The notes below the pieces were generated by a model. The model was given only the letters and a program-made list of their open reading frames with translations, did no database searches and was not told the DNA's origin. This document shows positions 55,323-63,404 of a DNA stretch of 64,000 nucleotides, piece by piece; position 1 is the first letter of the stretch, and each line of letters begins with the position of its first letter. The DNA lies in NCBI RefSeq assembly GCF_000455125.1, contig NZ_AUWR01000030.1, positions 1 to 64,000 on the forward strand, read 5' to 3'. This DNA comes from Mycobacterium sp. UM_WGJ (lineage in GTDB: Bacteria; Actinomycetota; Actinomycetes; Mycobacteriales; Mycobacteriaceae). Both the position numbers and the translations under genes were made by a program.

Positions 55323-55739
55323 TCAGGCCGCCGACCGCGGACCGAGTTGCCCGGCGGGCAGATGAAAAACCGTTGCTGTCACCGGCAGCTGGTCGCGCTC
55401 GTGGTGGGTCAGCAGCGTCTGGTTGTCGGGCAGCTCGCGGGCGTTGATCTCGCCGGCGGCGATCGCGCGCAGCAGCGCGTGGGCCCGGGCGAGCTCGGCC
55501 CGCTTGCGGTACTGGCCGCCGGGGAGCTTCACGCCGGCCCACACGCCGTACTCCTCGCCGCGTTCCACAGCGAGCGCCGCGCATTGGCGTTGCTGCGCGA
55601 GTGGGCAGCGCCGCAGGCATTGCAGCCGCGCCTCGGTGGAGGACTGTTCATAGGCCCGCGCCTTGGCGGCCCCGTCAGCGCCGTCGGCGTCGGGGTAGCC
55701 GAACCACAGCTCGGGGTTTGCGGAGCAGGGGGGTGCCAT
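55323..55739 (-). CDS. whiB5: WhiB-family iron-sulfur regulator (WhiB5-like)
   Basis: 138 residues (M. tuberculosis WhiB5 139) from the ATG at 55739 with an AGGAGGT site. Four cysteines: Cys5, Cys41, Cys45 and Cys53, then the GVWAGV turn at 66-71 and a basic KRAE region. The spacing Cys-x3-Cys-x7-Cys differs from the common x2/x5 pattern of Wbl proteins. In M. tuberculosis WhiB5 is needed for reactivation after chronic infection and influences type VII genes. Synteny with Rv0023 is retained. Confidence 0.92.
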   Translation of the reverse strand: MAPPCSANPELWFGYPDADGADGAAKARAYEQSSTEARLQCLRRCPLAQQRQCAALAVERGEEYGVWAGVKLPGGQYRKRAELARAHALLRAIAAGEINARELPDNQTLLTHHERDQLPVTATVFHLPAGQLGPRSAA

Positions 55740-55888
55740 CGGAAGGACCTCCTCGTGGGCAGACCGGATAACGTAGAGAGAAACGTATACGATCGAATAC
55801 GAAGGACGCAACAGATGGTGATAAAAACATATATGTAAGTAGTGCAGGGCCAGGCTGTGTACTATCCGTCCATGGCCGGGGCGCAACA
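55740..55888. promoter_or_regulatory. whiB5-Rv0023 divergent AT-rich promoter region
   Basis: 149 bp, clearly AT-richer than its surroundings. CGTAT (55784-55788) and ATACG (55797-55801) form a dyad with 8-bp spacer; ACATATATGT (55827-55836) is a 10-bp palindrome. TACTAT at 55860-55865 is a -10 candidate for the rightward gene. Confidence 0.6.
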
Positions 55889-56659
55889 ATGAGCCGCGAA
55901 GCGGCGGGCGCGGCCATCCGGGCTCTGCGAGAGGCGCGCGACTGGTCGCTGGCCGACCTCGCCGCGGCCACCGGCGTGAGCATCATGGGGCTGAGCTACC
56001 TTGAGCGCGGCGCCCGGAAGCCCCACAAAGGCACAGTTCAGAAGGTTGAGAATGGGCTCGGTCTGCCGCCGGGCACCTATTCGCGGCTCCTGGTCGCCGA
56101 CGACGCCGAGGCGGAGCTGGCTCAATTGATCGCCGCGACCGGATCGCAGGCGGCGGCCGCCCGTCCCGCCGGAGCCATCGTCGTCGACCGGCACAGCGAC
56201 ACCGAAGTGCTGGAGGGCTACGCGGAGGCGCAGCTGGATGCCCTGCGTTCGGTGATCGCGAGACTGCCGTCGGAAGCATCAGACGAATACGAGACGTATA
56301 TTCTTTCCGTGATCACGCAGTGCGTGAAGGCGGAGATGCTCGCGGCCAGCTCCTGGCGGGTGGCGGTCAACGCGGGCGCCGATCACGCCGCCCGACTGAT
56401 GGTGCACCTCCAGGCGCTGGAGGCCATTCGCGCTGACCTGCTGCAACGGATGCCCGGCAGCCTGACCGCTCGCTTCGACCGGGCGTGCGCACAGTCGTCA
56501 CTGCCCGAACCGGTGATTGCGGCGTTGATCGGCGTCGGCCCCGAAGAGATGTGGGACATCCGCAACAGGGGAGTGATCCCGCCCGGCGCGCTGGCGCGAG
56601 TCCGCGCCTTCGCCGACGGGTCCATGGACGCGACAGCTGGTGGCGACGAAGGGGGATAA
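55889..56659 (+). CDS. XRE-family HTH regulator (Rv0023-like)
   Basis: 256 residues, the same length as M. tuberculosis Rv0023. An N-terminal Xre/Cro HTH (about 5-62; WSLADLAAATGVSIMGLSYLERGARKP) is followed by a helical region of unknown type. It is divergent from whiB5 and 2 nt upstream of the NlpC/P60 gene, so it may control both directions. Confidence 0.92.
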   Translation: MSREAAGAAIRALREARDWSLADLAAATGVSIMGLSYLERGARKPHKGTVQKVENGLGLPPGTYSRLLVADDAEAELAQLIAATGSQAAAARPAGAIVVDRHSDTEVLEGYAEAQLDALRSVIARLPSEASDEYETYILSVITQCVKAEMLAASSWRVAVNAGADHAARLMVHLQALEAIRADLLQRMPGSLTARFDRACAQSSLPEPVIAALIGVGPEEMWDIRNRGVIPPGALARVRAFADGSMDATAGGDEGG

Positions 56660-56661
56660 CG

Positions 56662-57495
56662 GTGAGCAACGGTGAATTGGAGCTACTGACGCGCGCCAAT
56701 GATCTGTTCGCGGGCAATCCACGGCCCGCGGCACTGGAGTCCGGGCTGGAACGCTACGCCGAGTTGTTGGAGCGCAACGCCAACACCGATACCGGCGCTG
56801 GGCATGACCGCTACCGGATGGCAGTGCTTGCGCAACGGGACCTGTTGCTGGCCAACGCACGTACCGATGCGCTGGCCACGACGGTGCTGGCCGCCGTGGT
56901 CGCCGACCACGCTCACGCGCGCCGGCAGACCGACGGTGTCGTTTCCGCCGCCCGAGCCGATTCGGTGGTCTCCCCGGATACGCCTATGGCGCACCGGGAG
57001 GCGTTGCGTCGCCGCGAGGCCCGGCTGCGCGCTCAACACGCCCACGTCGTGTCGGCGCAGCATCGCGCGCTGGTCCACCGTGCGCGGTTGCGGCGGCTGC
57101 GATACCGGGGGCTGCGGCGCAGGCCAGTGGGGCTGGATCGGTTGCCGTTGCCCAACACTCGTGCCGGACTGGCGGTCCGGGCCGCACTGTCGCGGCTCGG
57201 CAGGCCCTACGTCTGGGGTGCGACCGGCCCCGACCGGTTCGACTGCTCGGGGCTGACGCAGTGGGCGTATCAGCAGGCCGGCGTCCCGCTGTCACGTACC
57301 ACCTATACACAGATCCACGAAGGAATCCCGGTGCCGCGCTCCCAGATTCGCCCGGGCGACCTGGTCTTCCCCAGCACCGGGCATGTGCAGCTGGCGATCG
57401 GGGGAAACCGGGTGATCGAAGCCCCGCACGCCGGGGCAACCGTGCAGATCAGCCCCCTGGGCGCGGATGTGGCGATCCGCCGTCCGCTGCCGTGA
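56662..57495 (+). CDS. NlpC/P60 peptidoglycan endopeptidase (Rv0024-like)
   Basis: 277 residues from the GTG at 56662 (M. tuberculosis Rv0024: 281). An Arg-rich helical N-terminus (1-150), beginning with an amphipathic LLTRANDLFAG stretch, precedes the NlpC/P60 domain (about 160-277). The catalytic Cys lies in DCSGLTQWAY (about 195), His in GHVQLAIG and the third residue in APHAG. It cleaves peptide stems. No Sec or Tat signal is visible, so export, if any, would need another route such as the ESX system nearby. Confidence 0.92.
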   Translation: MSNGELELLTRANDLFAGNPRPAALESGLERYAELLERNANTDTGAGHDRYRMAVLAQRDLLLANARTDALATTVLAAVVADHAHARRQTDGVVSAARADSVVSPDTPMAHREALRRREARLRAQHAHVVSAQHRALVHRARLRRLRYRGLRRRPVGLDRLPLPNTRAGLAVRAALSRLGRPYVWGATGPDRFDCSGLTQWAYQQAGVPLSRTTYTQIHEGIPVPRSQIRPGDLVFPSTGHVQLAIGGNRVIEAPHAGATVQISPLGADVAIRRPLP

Positions 57496-57563
57496 TCGGG
57501 CTGTCCCCCGCGGGTGCCCGGGTGAATTGTCGGCATCGGTGGCCCTCAGTACAGTCACCTGCC

Positions 57564-58742
57564 ATGGAGCGCTCGGGCTATCCGGCGTCCGGCGAGCAAC
57601 AGCAGGGCCGGGCGGCGCAAGCCATGAGGCAGGCTGAAGCCGCTCTGGCGCAGCAACTGTCGACTGCCGCGGACTTCGACAGGCAGATCATCGAAGCGCT
57701 GCGCCACGCGCACAAGACCACGCTGGAAGGCCGGCGCCGCCTCGACGACATCGAGGCCGAAATCGCCGGCGCGGCAGGGGCCTGGGACCTGAGCACCGCC
57801 GCCGGCGCGCGCGAGTTCCAGAGATTCCTGATCGACAGGCTCGGGCAGATCATCAGGGTGGTTGAAGAGGCCAACGACGATGACGCCTCCAAGCAAGCGC
57901 TCGCCGCCGCGCTGACACGGCTGTACCCCGCGGCGCAATCGGATTGCCAGGAGTCGGCGCCCGGCGGGGACGACCAGTCGCTTTCGGTGGATCCCGATAC
58001 CGACGCGTACCCGGACCTCCTGGCCGATGACGAGCCGATGGCCGATCACCTGGCGGCGTCCCAACGGCTGCCGCCGGAGTTGGCGACGCCGATGTTTCCG
58101 GGCATGGGCGCCGACGGTCCGGGATTCGGTGCGATGCCGGCTGCGATGCCCTCCGGATTTCCGCTGACCGGTCCGGCGTCTGGTCTCGGCCTTGATGGCC
58201 TGCCCGCCGATGACGATTACCCGTCCGAGGAAGCGGCTACCGCCGAGGCGTCCGATGGCGCCGACGCCGACGGGGCGGACGGCGATACCCCGGCGCAGGA
58301 CCCGGGGGAGGCGGGACCGGTCGCCGTACGACTGCCCGACGGCGAGACCACGACCGTGGCCAATCCGCAACTGGCTGCGGCGATGCAGGCCGTCGCCGAC
58401 GGACAGCCAGTCGTGGAGGCGTTCCGCAGTCAGGGCATCCACATCCCGCCGCCTGGAACACCGGTGGTGGCAGCGGTCGATGTGGTCAGCCTGCGGCCCG
58501 GCGACATCGGTGTGTTCACCGACCGCCATGCCCTCGCCGTCGGCGCCGGCAAGGCACTTCTCGACGGGCAGATCCACCTGGTCGAGAACCTGCGCGGTCC
58601 CGGATTTCTGGGTTGGCAGCACCCGCCGGCCCTGGTCCAGGAGCCGGCGCCGCCCGCTGAGCCGGTTGCGACCAGGCCGGCGAGCGCGCTCGGGGGCATT
58701 GCGAGCTTGAAAAGGGCGGCTCGAACCGTCATCGTCGATTAG
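57564..58742 (+). CDS. DUF4226 protein with degenerate NlpC/P60-like C-terminus
   Basis: 392 residues from the ATG at 57564. An N-terminal helical DUF4226 domain (about 10-120), an acidic Asp/Glu/Ala/Gly-rich linker (about 125-250) and a C-terminal domain whose RPGDIGVFTDRHALAVGAG segment (about 311-330) resembles the second half of the NlpC/P60 domain encoded just upstream (RPGDLVFPSTGHVQLAIGG). The catalytic DCSG segment is absent. It is related to Rv0025/Rv0026 and Rv3897c/Rv3898c. The role is unknown; partner or inhibitor of the hydrolase is an inference. Confidence 0.8.
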   Translation: MERSGYPASGEQQQGRAAQAMRQAEAALAQQLSTAADFDRQIIEALRHAHKTTLEGRRRLDDIEAEIAGAAGAWDLSTAAGAREFQRFLIDRLGQIIRVVEEANDDDASKQALAAALTRLYPAAQSDCQESAPGGDDQSLSVDPDTDAYPDLLADDEPMADHLAASQRLPPELATPMFPGMGADGPGFGAMPAAMPSGFPLTGPASGLGLDGLPADDDYPSEEAATAEASDGADADGADGDTPAQDPGEAGPVAVRLPDGETTTVANPQLAAAMQAVADGQPVVEAFRSQGIHIPPPGTPVVAAVDVVSLRPGDIGVFTDRHALAVGAGKALLDGQIHLVENLRGPGFLGWQHPPALVQEPAPPAEPVATRPASALGGIASLKRAARTVIVD

Positions 58743-58757
58743 CCAGGAAGGTGAAAT

Positions 58758-59075
58758 ATGCCCGAGAAGATCCACGTCAACCAGGACGTTCTGACCAAGG
58801 CGGCTGGAAACCATCAAGAGGCGTCGGACTATCTGGCCACGGTCGCGGCCTCGCACGCGGGAATCCAGGCGACGCTGAACTCGCTCGGGCCGATCTACGG
58901 CGACTTTCGCCAGGCGGCCGCTGCACTGCTGGACGCACGCAAGGACTGCTACGACGACCAGTCCAGCGAGCATTCGATGGTCTCCGACAATCTGCACCGC
59001 GCGGTGGCGACGTGGAACAAGAATGAAGACGATGCCGCCACCGCCTTCGGGCGCCTAACCGATGGGCACCGATGA
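58758..59075 (+). CDS. EspC-like T7SS-associated helical protein (Rv0027-like)
   Basis: 105 residues, the same length as M. tuberculosis Rv0027. AGGAAGG precedes the ATG. Almost wholly helical, small and acidic at the end (TWNKNEDDAATAFGRL), like EspC/DUF2580-type type VII secretion targets. No WXG turn is present. The stop overlaps the next gene. Secretion through an ESX system is an inference from family and context. Confidence 0.8.
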   Translation: MPEKIHVNQDVLTKAAGNHQEASDYLATVAASHAGIQATLNSLGPIYGDFRQAAAALLDARKDCYDDQSSEHSMVSDNLHRAVATWNKNEDDAATAFGRLTDGHR

Positions 59076-59386
59076 CTGAGCCGAATCCGGCTTTCGACAC
59101 GATCCACCCCAGTGGCGAAGTGCTGTTCCGGTCTTGCCGCGGCGGCTATCTGCACAGTGTGGTGCTCACTGAATCGGTCATGGACACCGATGCGCACCGG
59201 CTGGCAGAGGCCATCGTCCTCACCGCGGACGTCTCGTTTCTCAAGGCGGTGTTAGAGATCCGGGGCGAGATCGTCACGACCGGCCAGGTGCCCTCGGCCG
59301 CGGTACCCACCAATGATGATCTGCGGGTCGCAACCGATCGGCTGCTGGCCCACCACCTGCACCCGGGCACGAATCCAGGGGACTAG
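59072..59386 (+). CDS. DUF2694-like protein (Rv0028-like)
   Basis: 104 residues, ATG overlapping the previous stop. Segments such as GEVLFRSCRGGYLHSVVLTESVM and LAEAIVLTADVSFLKAVLEIR match the small mycobacterial DUF2694 family found beside ESX-associated genes. The function is unknown. Confidence 0.8.
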   Translation: MTEPNPAFDTIHPSGEVLFRSCRGGYLHSVVLTESVMDTDAHRLAEAIVLTADVSFLKAVLEIRGEIVTTGQVPSAAVPTNDDLRVATDRLLAHHLHPGTNPGD

Positions 59387-59559
59387 AGTACCCATCTTCC
59401 GGCAGCGTCCGCGTTGGGGGCGATGTCTGCCGGGGGATCAATCACCGTGTCGCCGAACAGTTTTCGGGCCCGCTCCAGCAAGGCGAGTACCTCGCTCAAC
59501 TGCGCTGCACACCCCGTGCCCGGGGACCCGACATCAGCCACGATTTGCACGCTACCCAC
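59383..59559 (-). CDS. Possible small antisense ORF with an amphipathic helix
   Basis: 58 codons from a GTG (or 55 from the GTG at 59550), convergent with the DUF2694 gene. The product contains LSEVLALLERARKLFG and ends AAGRWVL. The helix resembles the LLTRANDLFAG stretch at the N-terminus of the NlpC/P60 protein. It could be a small gene, a truncated relic, or chance. Confidence 0.35.
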   Translation of the reverse strand: MGSVQIVADVGSPGTGCAAQLSEVLALLERARKLFGDTVIDPPADIAPNADAAGRWVL

Positions 59560-59686
59560 CGGGCCGGGGGCTGACAATTCACCGCGCGCAGTGGCTGTGG
59601 AGGGCCGCCTGAATGCCGTCGACGACGCGACGCGATGCGGACGAATTCGGACAAGAGCGCCGGGACGGCAACGGTAGGCTTGCGCG

Positions 59687-61123
59687 GTGGCACTCTTCGG
59701 TCGACGGTCGGCGCGCCAGCGCCTCCGGAACGCGGCCCGGGAATCGCTGACGATCCCGGCCTTCAGCGCTCCGGTCGACTGTAGTTCCTGGGTGCTCGGC
59801 GGCCTGTGGCCCGCCGAGCTGGCGACGATCACCCCGGAGACGGCACCGCTTGCCGACTATCTCAAGGCCGATCTGCAGCGCATCGCGCATTCGGCTAACG
59901 AGAAGCTGCACGTCATCAGTCGATCAGATCTGACCGGCCCGGCTCGCCAGGCCGCGGAGACGCGGGTTATCAACGTCGCCAGAGCTTTCGCCGTGCTCCG
60001 GGTGGAGTCGACGGTGCGCCAGCTCCACAAGGAAGCCCTGGACTTCGGCGGGGAGTACATCAGCCTCAATGCGGCGCCGGCCCCGGCTCCCGCTTCGGCC
60101 CCGGTGTCGGCGGCCGCCGGGGTTCCGGCCGAACCCGTCGCGCCGCCTCGCTCGCCCGAACCGCCCCTGCCGCCTGCGGAGGCACCTGCCCCACGGGCGC
60201 GTCATCGGCTGCCCGAATCCGCCGCCGCCGCGACTGAGGCGGTACCACTGGACCCGCCCCCGCCGGTACCGGAGGTCATCGAGGCTGCCGCGGCGCCGCA
60301 GGCAGTGGAACCAGAGCCCGCCGAGCCGGTCGTAGTGCCGCCGGTCGAGCCGGTTTTCGTCGCACCGGTGGTCGAGCCGGTCTTCGTACCGCCGGTTGAA
60401 CCGGCTCCCGTGGCTCCGGAACCATTCGCGGCGGTCCAGCCCGACCCGGCCCCGCCGCCACCCCTCGCCCCGCCGGTCGCCGAATCCGACGAGCAGCGGC
60501 TGCAACGTTTGCTGGCTTTCGTCGCCCGTCAGGAGCCCGGACTGCGCTGGGCGATCGGTATCTTCGCCGACGGCACCACCCGACTGGCCACCGATATCGC
60601 CAACGGATGGATTCCGTCTGGAATCGAGCTGCCAGACGGGGTGCAACTGCTGGAACCCGACCGCCGCAATGGCACCGCCGCCGAGATGCTGGGCAGCCCG
60701 ATTGAGTCGGCCAGCTACAGTCCCGGCGATCGTCTGGGCTGGGCGAGTGATTTCGCGGAGACTCACACCTCGGTACAGCCGCGCATGCTGGCGCCCATCG
60801 AGGACCTCGGCTGGCGGCTCAGCGAGGCCACCCACTGGCGTGAAGGACTGCCGCGAATGGCCAACACCCTGGTGAAGGCGGGAGCGGCCGGCACCGGCGT
60901 GGTCGACGCCGAAATCGACTTATTGCGTGTGCATCTGGACACCACGCGCTACCAGCTGCTGGCACAGTATCCCGACTCCGACCTCGCCGTGGCGCTGAAC
61001 TGCATGCTGTTGGCCGCCACCGAAGGCATCGCCACCGGAGACACCGTTTCGGCCAACTACCACTACAGCTGGTTTCGCAAGCTCAGCGCCCCTGCCGCCA
61101 GCCAGTGGGATTCACAGCTTTAA
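59687..61123 (+). CDS. Pro-rich EspK-like protein (Rv0029/Rv3899c-like)
   Basis: 478 residues from a GTG 6 nt after TAGGCT (59675-59680), so probably leaderless. N-terminal helical domain (about 1-125); Pro/Val/Glu-rich linker (about 126-265) with PVEPVFV-type repeats; C-terminal domain (about 270-478) with WAIGIFADGTTRLATDIANGW and a helical end. The layout fits Rv3899c and the ESX-1 protein EspK (remembered resemblance; DUF5631/5632-type). It may chaperone an ESX substrate; unproved. Confidence 0.8.
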   Translation: MALFGRRSARQRLRNAARESLTIPAFSAPVDCSSWVLGGLWPAELATITPETAPLADYLKADLQRIAHSANEKLHVISRSDLTGPARQAAETRVINVARAFAVLRVESTVRQLHKEALDFGGEYISLNAAPAPAPASAPVSAAAGVPAEPVAPPRSPEPPLPPAEAPAPRARHRLPESAAAATEAVPLDPPPPVPEVIEAAAAPQAVEPEPAEPVVVPPVEPVFVAPVVEPVFVPPVEPAPVAPEPFAAVQPDPAPPPPLAPPVAESDEQRLQRLLAFVARQEPGLRWAIGIFADGTTRLATDIANGWIPSGIELPDGVQLLEPDRRNGTAAEMLGSPIESASYSPGDRLGWASDFAETHTSVQPRMLAPIEDLGWRLSEATHWREGLPRMANTLVKAGAAGTGVVDAEIDLLRVHLDTTRYQLLAQYPDSDLAVALNCMLLAATEGIATGDTVSANYHYSWFRKLSAPAASQWDSQL

Positions 61124-61173
61124 CGAGCGTCGATGAATTGACGCTGTTCACACCGGCTGGACATACTTAGCCA

Positions 61174-61491
61174 ATGTCGGGGGCGGAGAGCCACGCGGAA
61201 CTCAGCGACAAGGACCTCGTGGAGTCGGTGTTGCGGGATCTGCGCGAGGCCGCCGAGAAATGGGAAGCGCTGGTCGCGGAGGCCGAGAACACAACCTACA
61301 GCGTCGATCTCGGTGATATCCGTGCCGTGGCCAACGCCGACGGCCGGCTTCTGGAGTTGACGCTGCACCCGTGTGTGGTCAGCGACTACACCCACAGCGA
61401 GTTGGCGGATCGGCTCAACCTCGTCTTCACCGCGCTGCGTGAGGAAGCCCAGTCCGACTTCGAGACGCGGTACGGCACCAGCCCGGTCTGA
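61174..61491 (+). CDS. YbaB/EspL-like protein (Rv0030-like)
   Basis: 105 residues. An N-terminal helix (LVESVLRDLREAAEKWEALVAEAEN), a beta meander (YSVDLGDIRAVANADGRLLELTL) and a C-terminal helix give the YbaB/EbfC pattern shared with EspL of ESX-1. It lies 50 nt after the EspK-like gene and converges with eccA, 10 nt away. Confidence 0.8.
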   Translation: MSGAESHAELSDKDLVESVLRDLREAAEKWEALVAEAENTTYSVDLGDIRAVANADGRLLELTLHPCVVSDYTHSELADRLNLVFTALREEAQSDFETRYGTSPV

Positions 61492-61501
61492 CAGTGACGT
61501 C

Positions 61502-63343
61502 CTACCAGTTCAGGGCGGCCATCTCGCGTTTGGTGTCGCACACGGCGCGCACGGCGGAGTCGATGTCAGCGGCAGTGATGGTCTTGAGGTCGTCGATCGT
61601 TACCGGTTGCCCGGACCGCTTCTGGGCGGCCACCCGGGTATCGCGGGCGAGTTCGGCCTCCTCTATCACGTTTCTGGCGAACCGGCCGTTGTGCATAACG
61701 TTGATGCCGTGCTCTCCGCGCGGGCTGACGTAGCCACGGATAGTGGTCACCATCGCCAGGAACCGCTGGCGTGCTGCGGGATTCAGTACGGTTGCCCGGC
61801 TGGATCCGTAGCGCTCACCGATCTCGACAATCTCCTCGGGGCTGTAGGACTCGAACCGGATTTTACGGTTGAACCGGCTGGCCAGGCCGGGGTTGACGGT
61901 CAGGAATTCGTCGACCTGGTCTTCGTAGCCGGCGGCGAGGAAGCAGAAGTCGAAGCGGTGTTTCTCCAGCGCGATCAGCAGCTGGTTGACGGCCTCCATA
62001 CCGATCATGTCCGGAGTCCCGTCCTGGTGACGCTCCACCAGCGAATAAAACTCGTCCATGAAAAGTATTCCACCCAAAGCCTTTTCGATCAGCTCATTGG
62101 TCTTGGGGCCGGATGACCCGATGTGCTCGCCGCAGAAGTCCGAACGACGCACCTCGGTGATCTCCGGGTTGCGCACAATGCCCATGCCGGCGTAGATCTT
62201 GCCCAGCGCCTCGGCTGTGGTGGTCTTGCCGGTACCGGGCGGGCCCACCAGCAGCATGTGGTTGGTCTGGCCTTCCACAGGCAGGCCGTGTTCGAGTCGC
62301 ATGGCCCGGATCTCGAGCTGGTCCTCCAACGCCTTGACCGCACGCTTGACCTCGGCCAGGCCGACCTGCTTCTCCAGCTCGGCGCGACCCTGCTCCAAGA
62401 GCTCCGCCCGGCGGTCCAGCGCGTTGTGCTCGTCGAGTTCCGCGCGGCTCATCGCCGAAGCAGCATCCCAACGGTCGGTGCGACTGTCGATGATCTGTTC
62501 CTCGGTGACCACCAGGCGCAGATTCGGTTCGGCCAGCGCAGCCTTGGCCGGTTCGGTCAACACACCGTTGATGGCGGCTTTGGACAGCCAGACCTGCGCC
62601 TTGTCCTCCTCACCGAGCTGGCGGTGCACCATGCCCCGCAAATAGGCGAGATCCGCGGCCAGCAAAGGGATCTCGCTGGGGTTGATCGACGCGGTGAGCA
62701 CCCCTGCCGGAAAGCGCTCCGAGGACCGCGTCTGTCCGGTGATGTCGACGCGATCCAGCCAGTCCAGTGCCACCCGTCCCTGGCCCAAGTGGGCGGCCGC
62801 ATAGCCGGCCAGGGCGCACACCGATGCGGTGACGGCGGGCATGACGATCGCGCGGTCGGGGAGCTCTTCGGCGGCGACGGTCAGCAGATCCGGCCAGCGC
62901 TGGGTGACGAACATCAGGTACGCGCGCCCGAGCTGGTGCCACTGGTGGTTGATCCAACTGTCCAGCAAGCCCCGGTCGGCCAGCAGGGCGTCGGCACGCT
63001 CGTACTCACCGGCAACGGTCAGTGCGGATGCCAGGGCCAAACCCACATGCGAGGCATCGGTCACCGTGATCGACAGATACGGTCCCAACGGGATCTGGGC
63101 GGCCAGGTGCCGGCCCAGTCGGGTGGTCTCCTTGTGCAGCCAGTCGCTGTTGGCGTACAGACGCTTGAGGGTGTCCAGCTCGGTGTCGCCGCAGGCGATA
63201 CGGCCCAGCCAGGCGTCGGCCATGGACGGATCAGCCTCGGTTGCGGCGACGAAGTCGGCTAACGCGTCGGGGGAGCCGTAGCGGCCGTCCATGCTCACCA
63301 TGGCCCGGTCGAAGTGTCGACGGGCCGCCAGCAAGTCACTCAA
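61502..63343 (-). CDS. eccA: ESX AAA+ ATPase EccA (ESX-2-like)
   Basis: 613 residues from a TTG at 63343 (GAGG upstream; fits ortholog SDLLAARRHFDRAM); a TTG at 63388 would add 15. N-terminal TPR-like helices (about 1-270) and a CbxX/CfxQ AAA+ domain with Walker A GPPGTGKTT near 370, Walker B ILFMDEFYS near 425 and a sensor Arg in SRFNRKIRF. EccA is the cytosolic ATPase of ESX systems. The sequence agrees best with remembered EccA2 (Rv3884c); class remains inferred. Confidence 0.9.
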   Translation of the reverse strand: MSDLLAARRHFDRAMVSMDGRYGSPDALADFVAATEADPSMADAWLGRIACGDTELDTLKRLYANSDWLHKETTRLGRHLAAQIPLGPYLSITVTDASHVGLALASALTVAGEYERADALLADRGLLDSWINHQWHQLGRAYLMFVTQRWPDLLTVAAEELPDRAIVMPAVTASVCALAGYAAAHLGQGRVALDWLDRVDITGQTRSSERFPAGVLTASINPSEIPLLAADLAYLRGMVHRQLGEEDKAQVWLSKAAINGVLTEPAKAALAEPNLRLVVTEEQIIDSRTDRWDAASAMSRAELDEHNALDRRAELLEQGRAELEKQVGLAEVKRAVKALEDQLEIRAMRLEHGLPVEGQTNHMLLVGPPGTGKTTTAEALGKIYAGMGIVRNPEITEVRRSDFCGEHIGSSGPKTNELIEKALGGILFMDEFYSLVERHQDGTPDMIGMEAVNQLLIALEKHRFDFCFLAAGYEDQVDEFLTVNPGLASRFNRKIRFESYSPEEIVEIGERYGSSRATVLNPAARQRFLAMVTTIRGYVSPRGEHGINVMHNGRFARNVIEEAELARDTRVAAQKRSGQPVTIDDLKTITAADIDSAVRAVCDTKREMAALNW

Positions 63344-63404
63344 TGTCTGTCGTCCTCTGTCGCGCGTCCAGGTTCTCTTCGCTGACAACCGATGCGGTGC
63401 GGTG

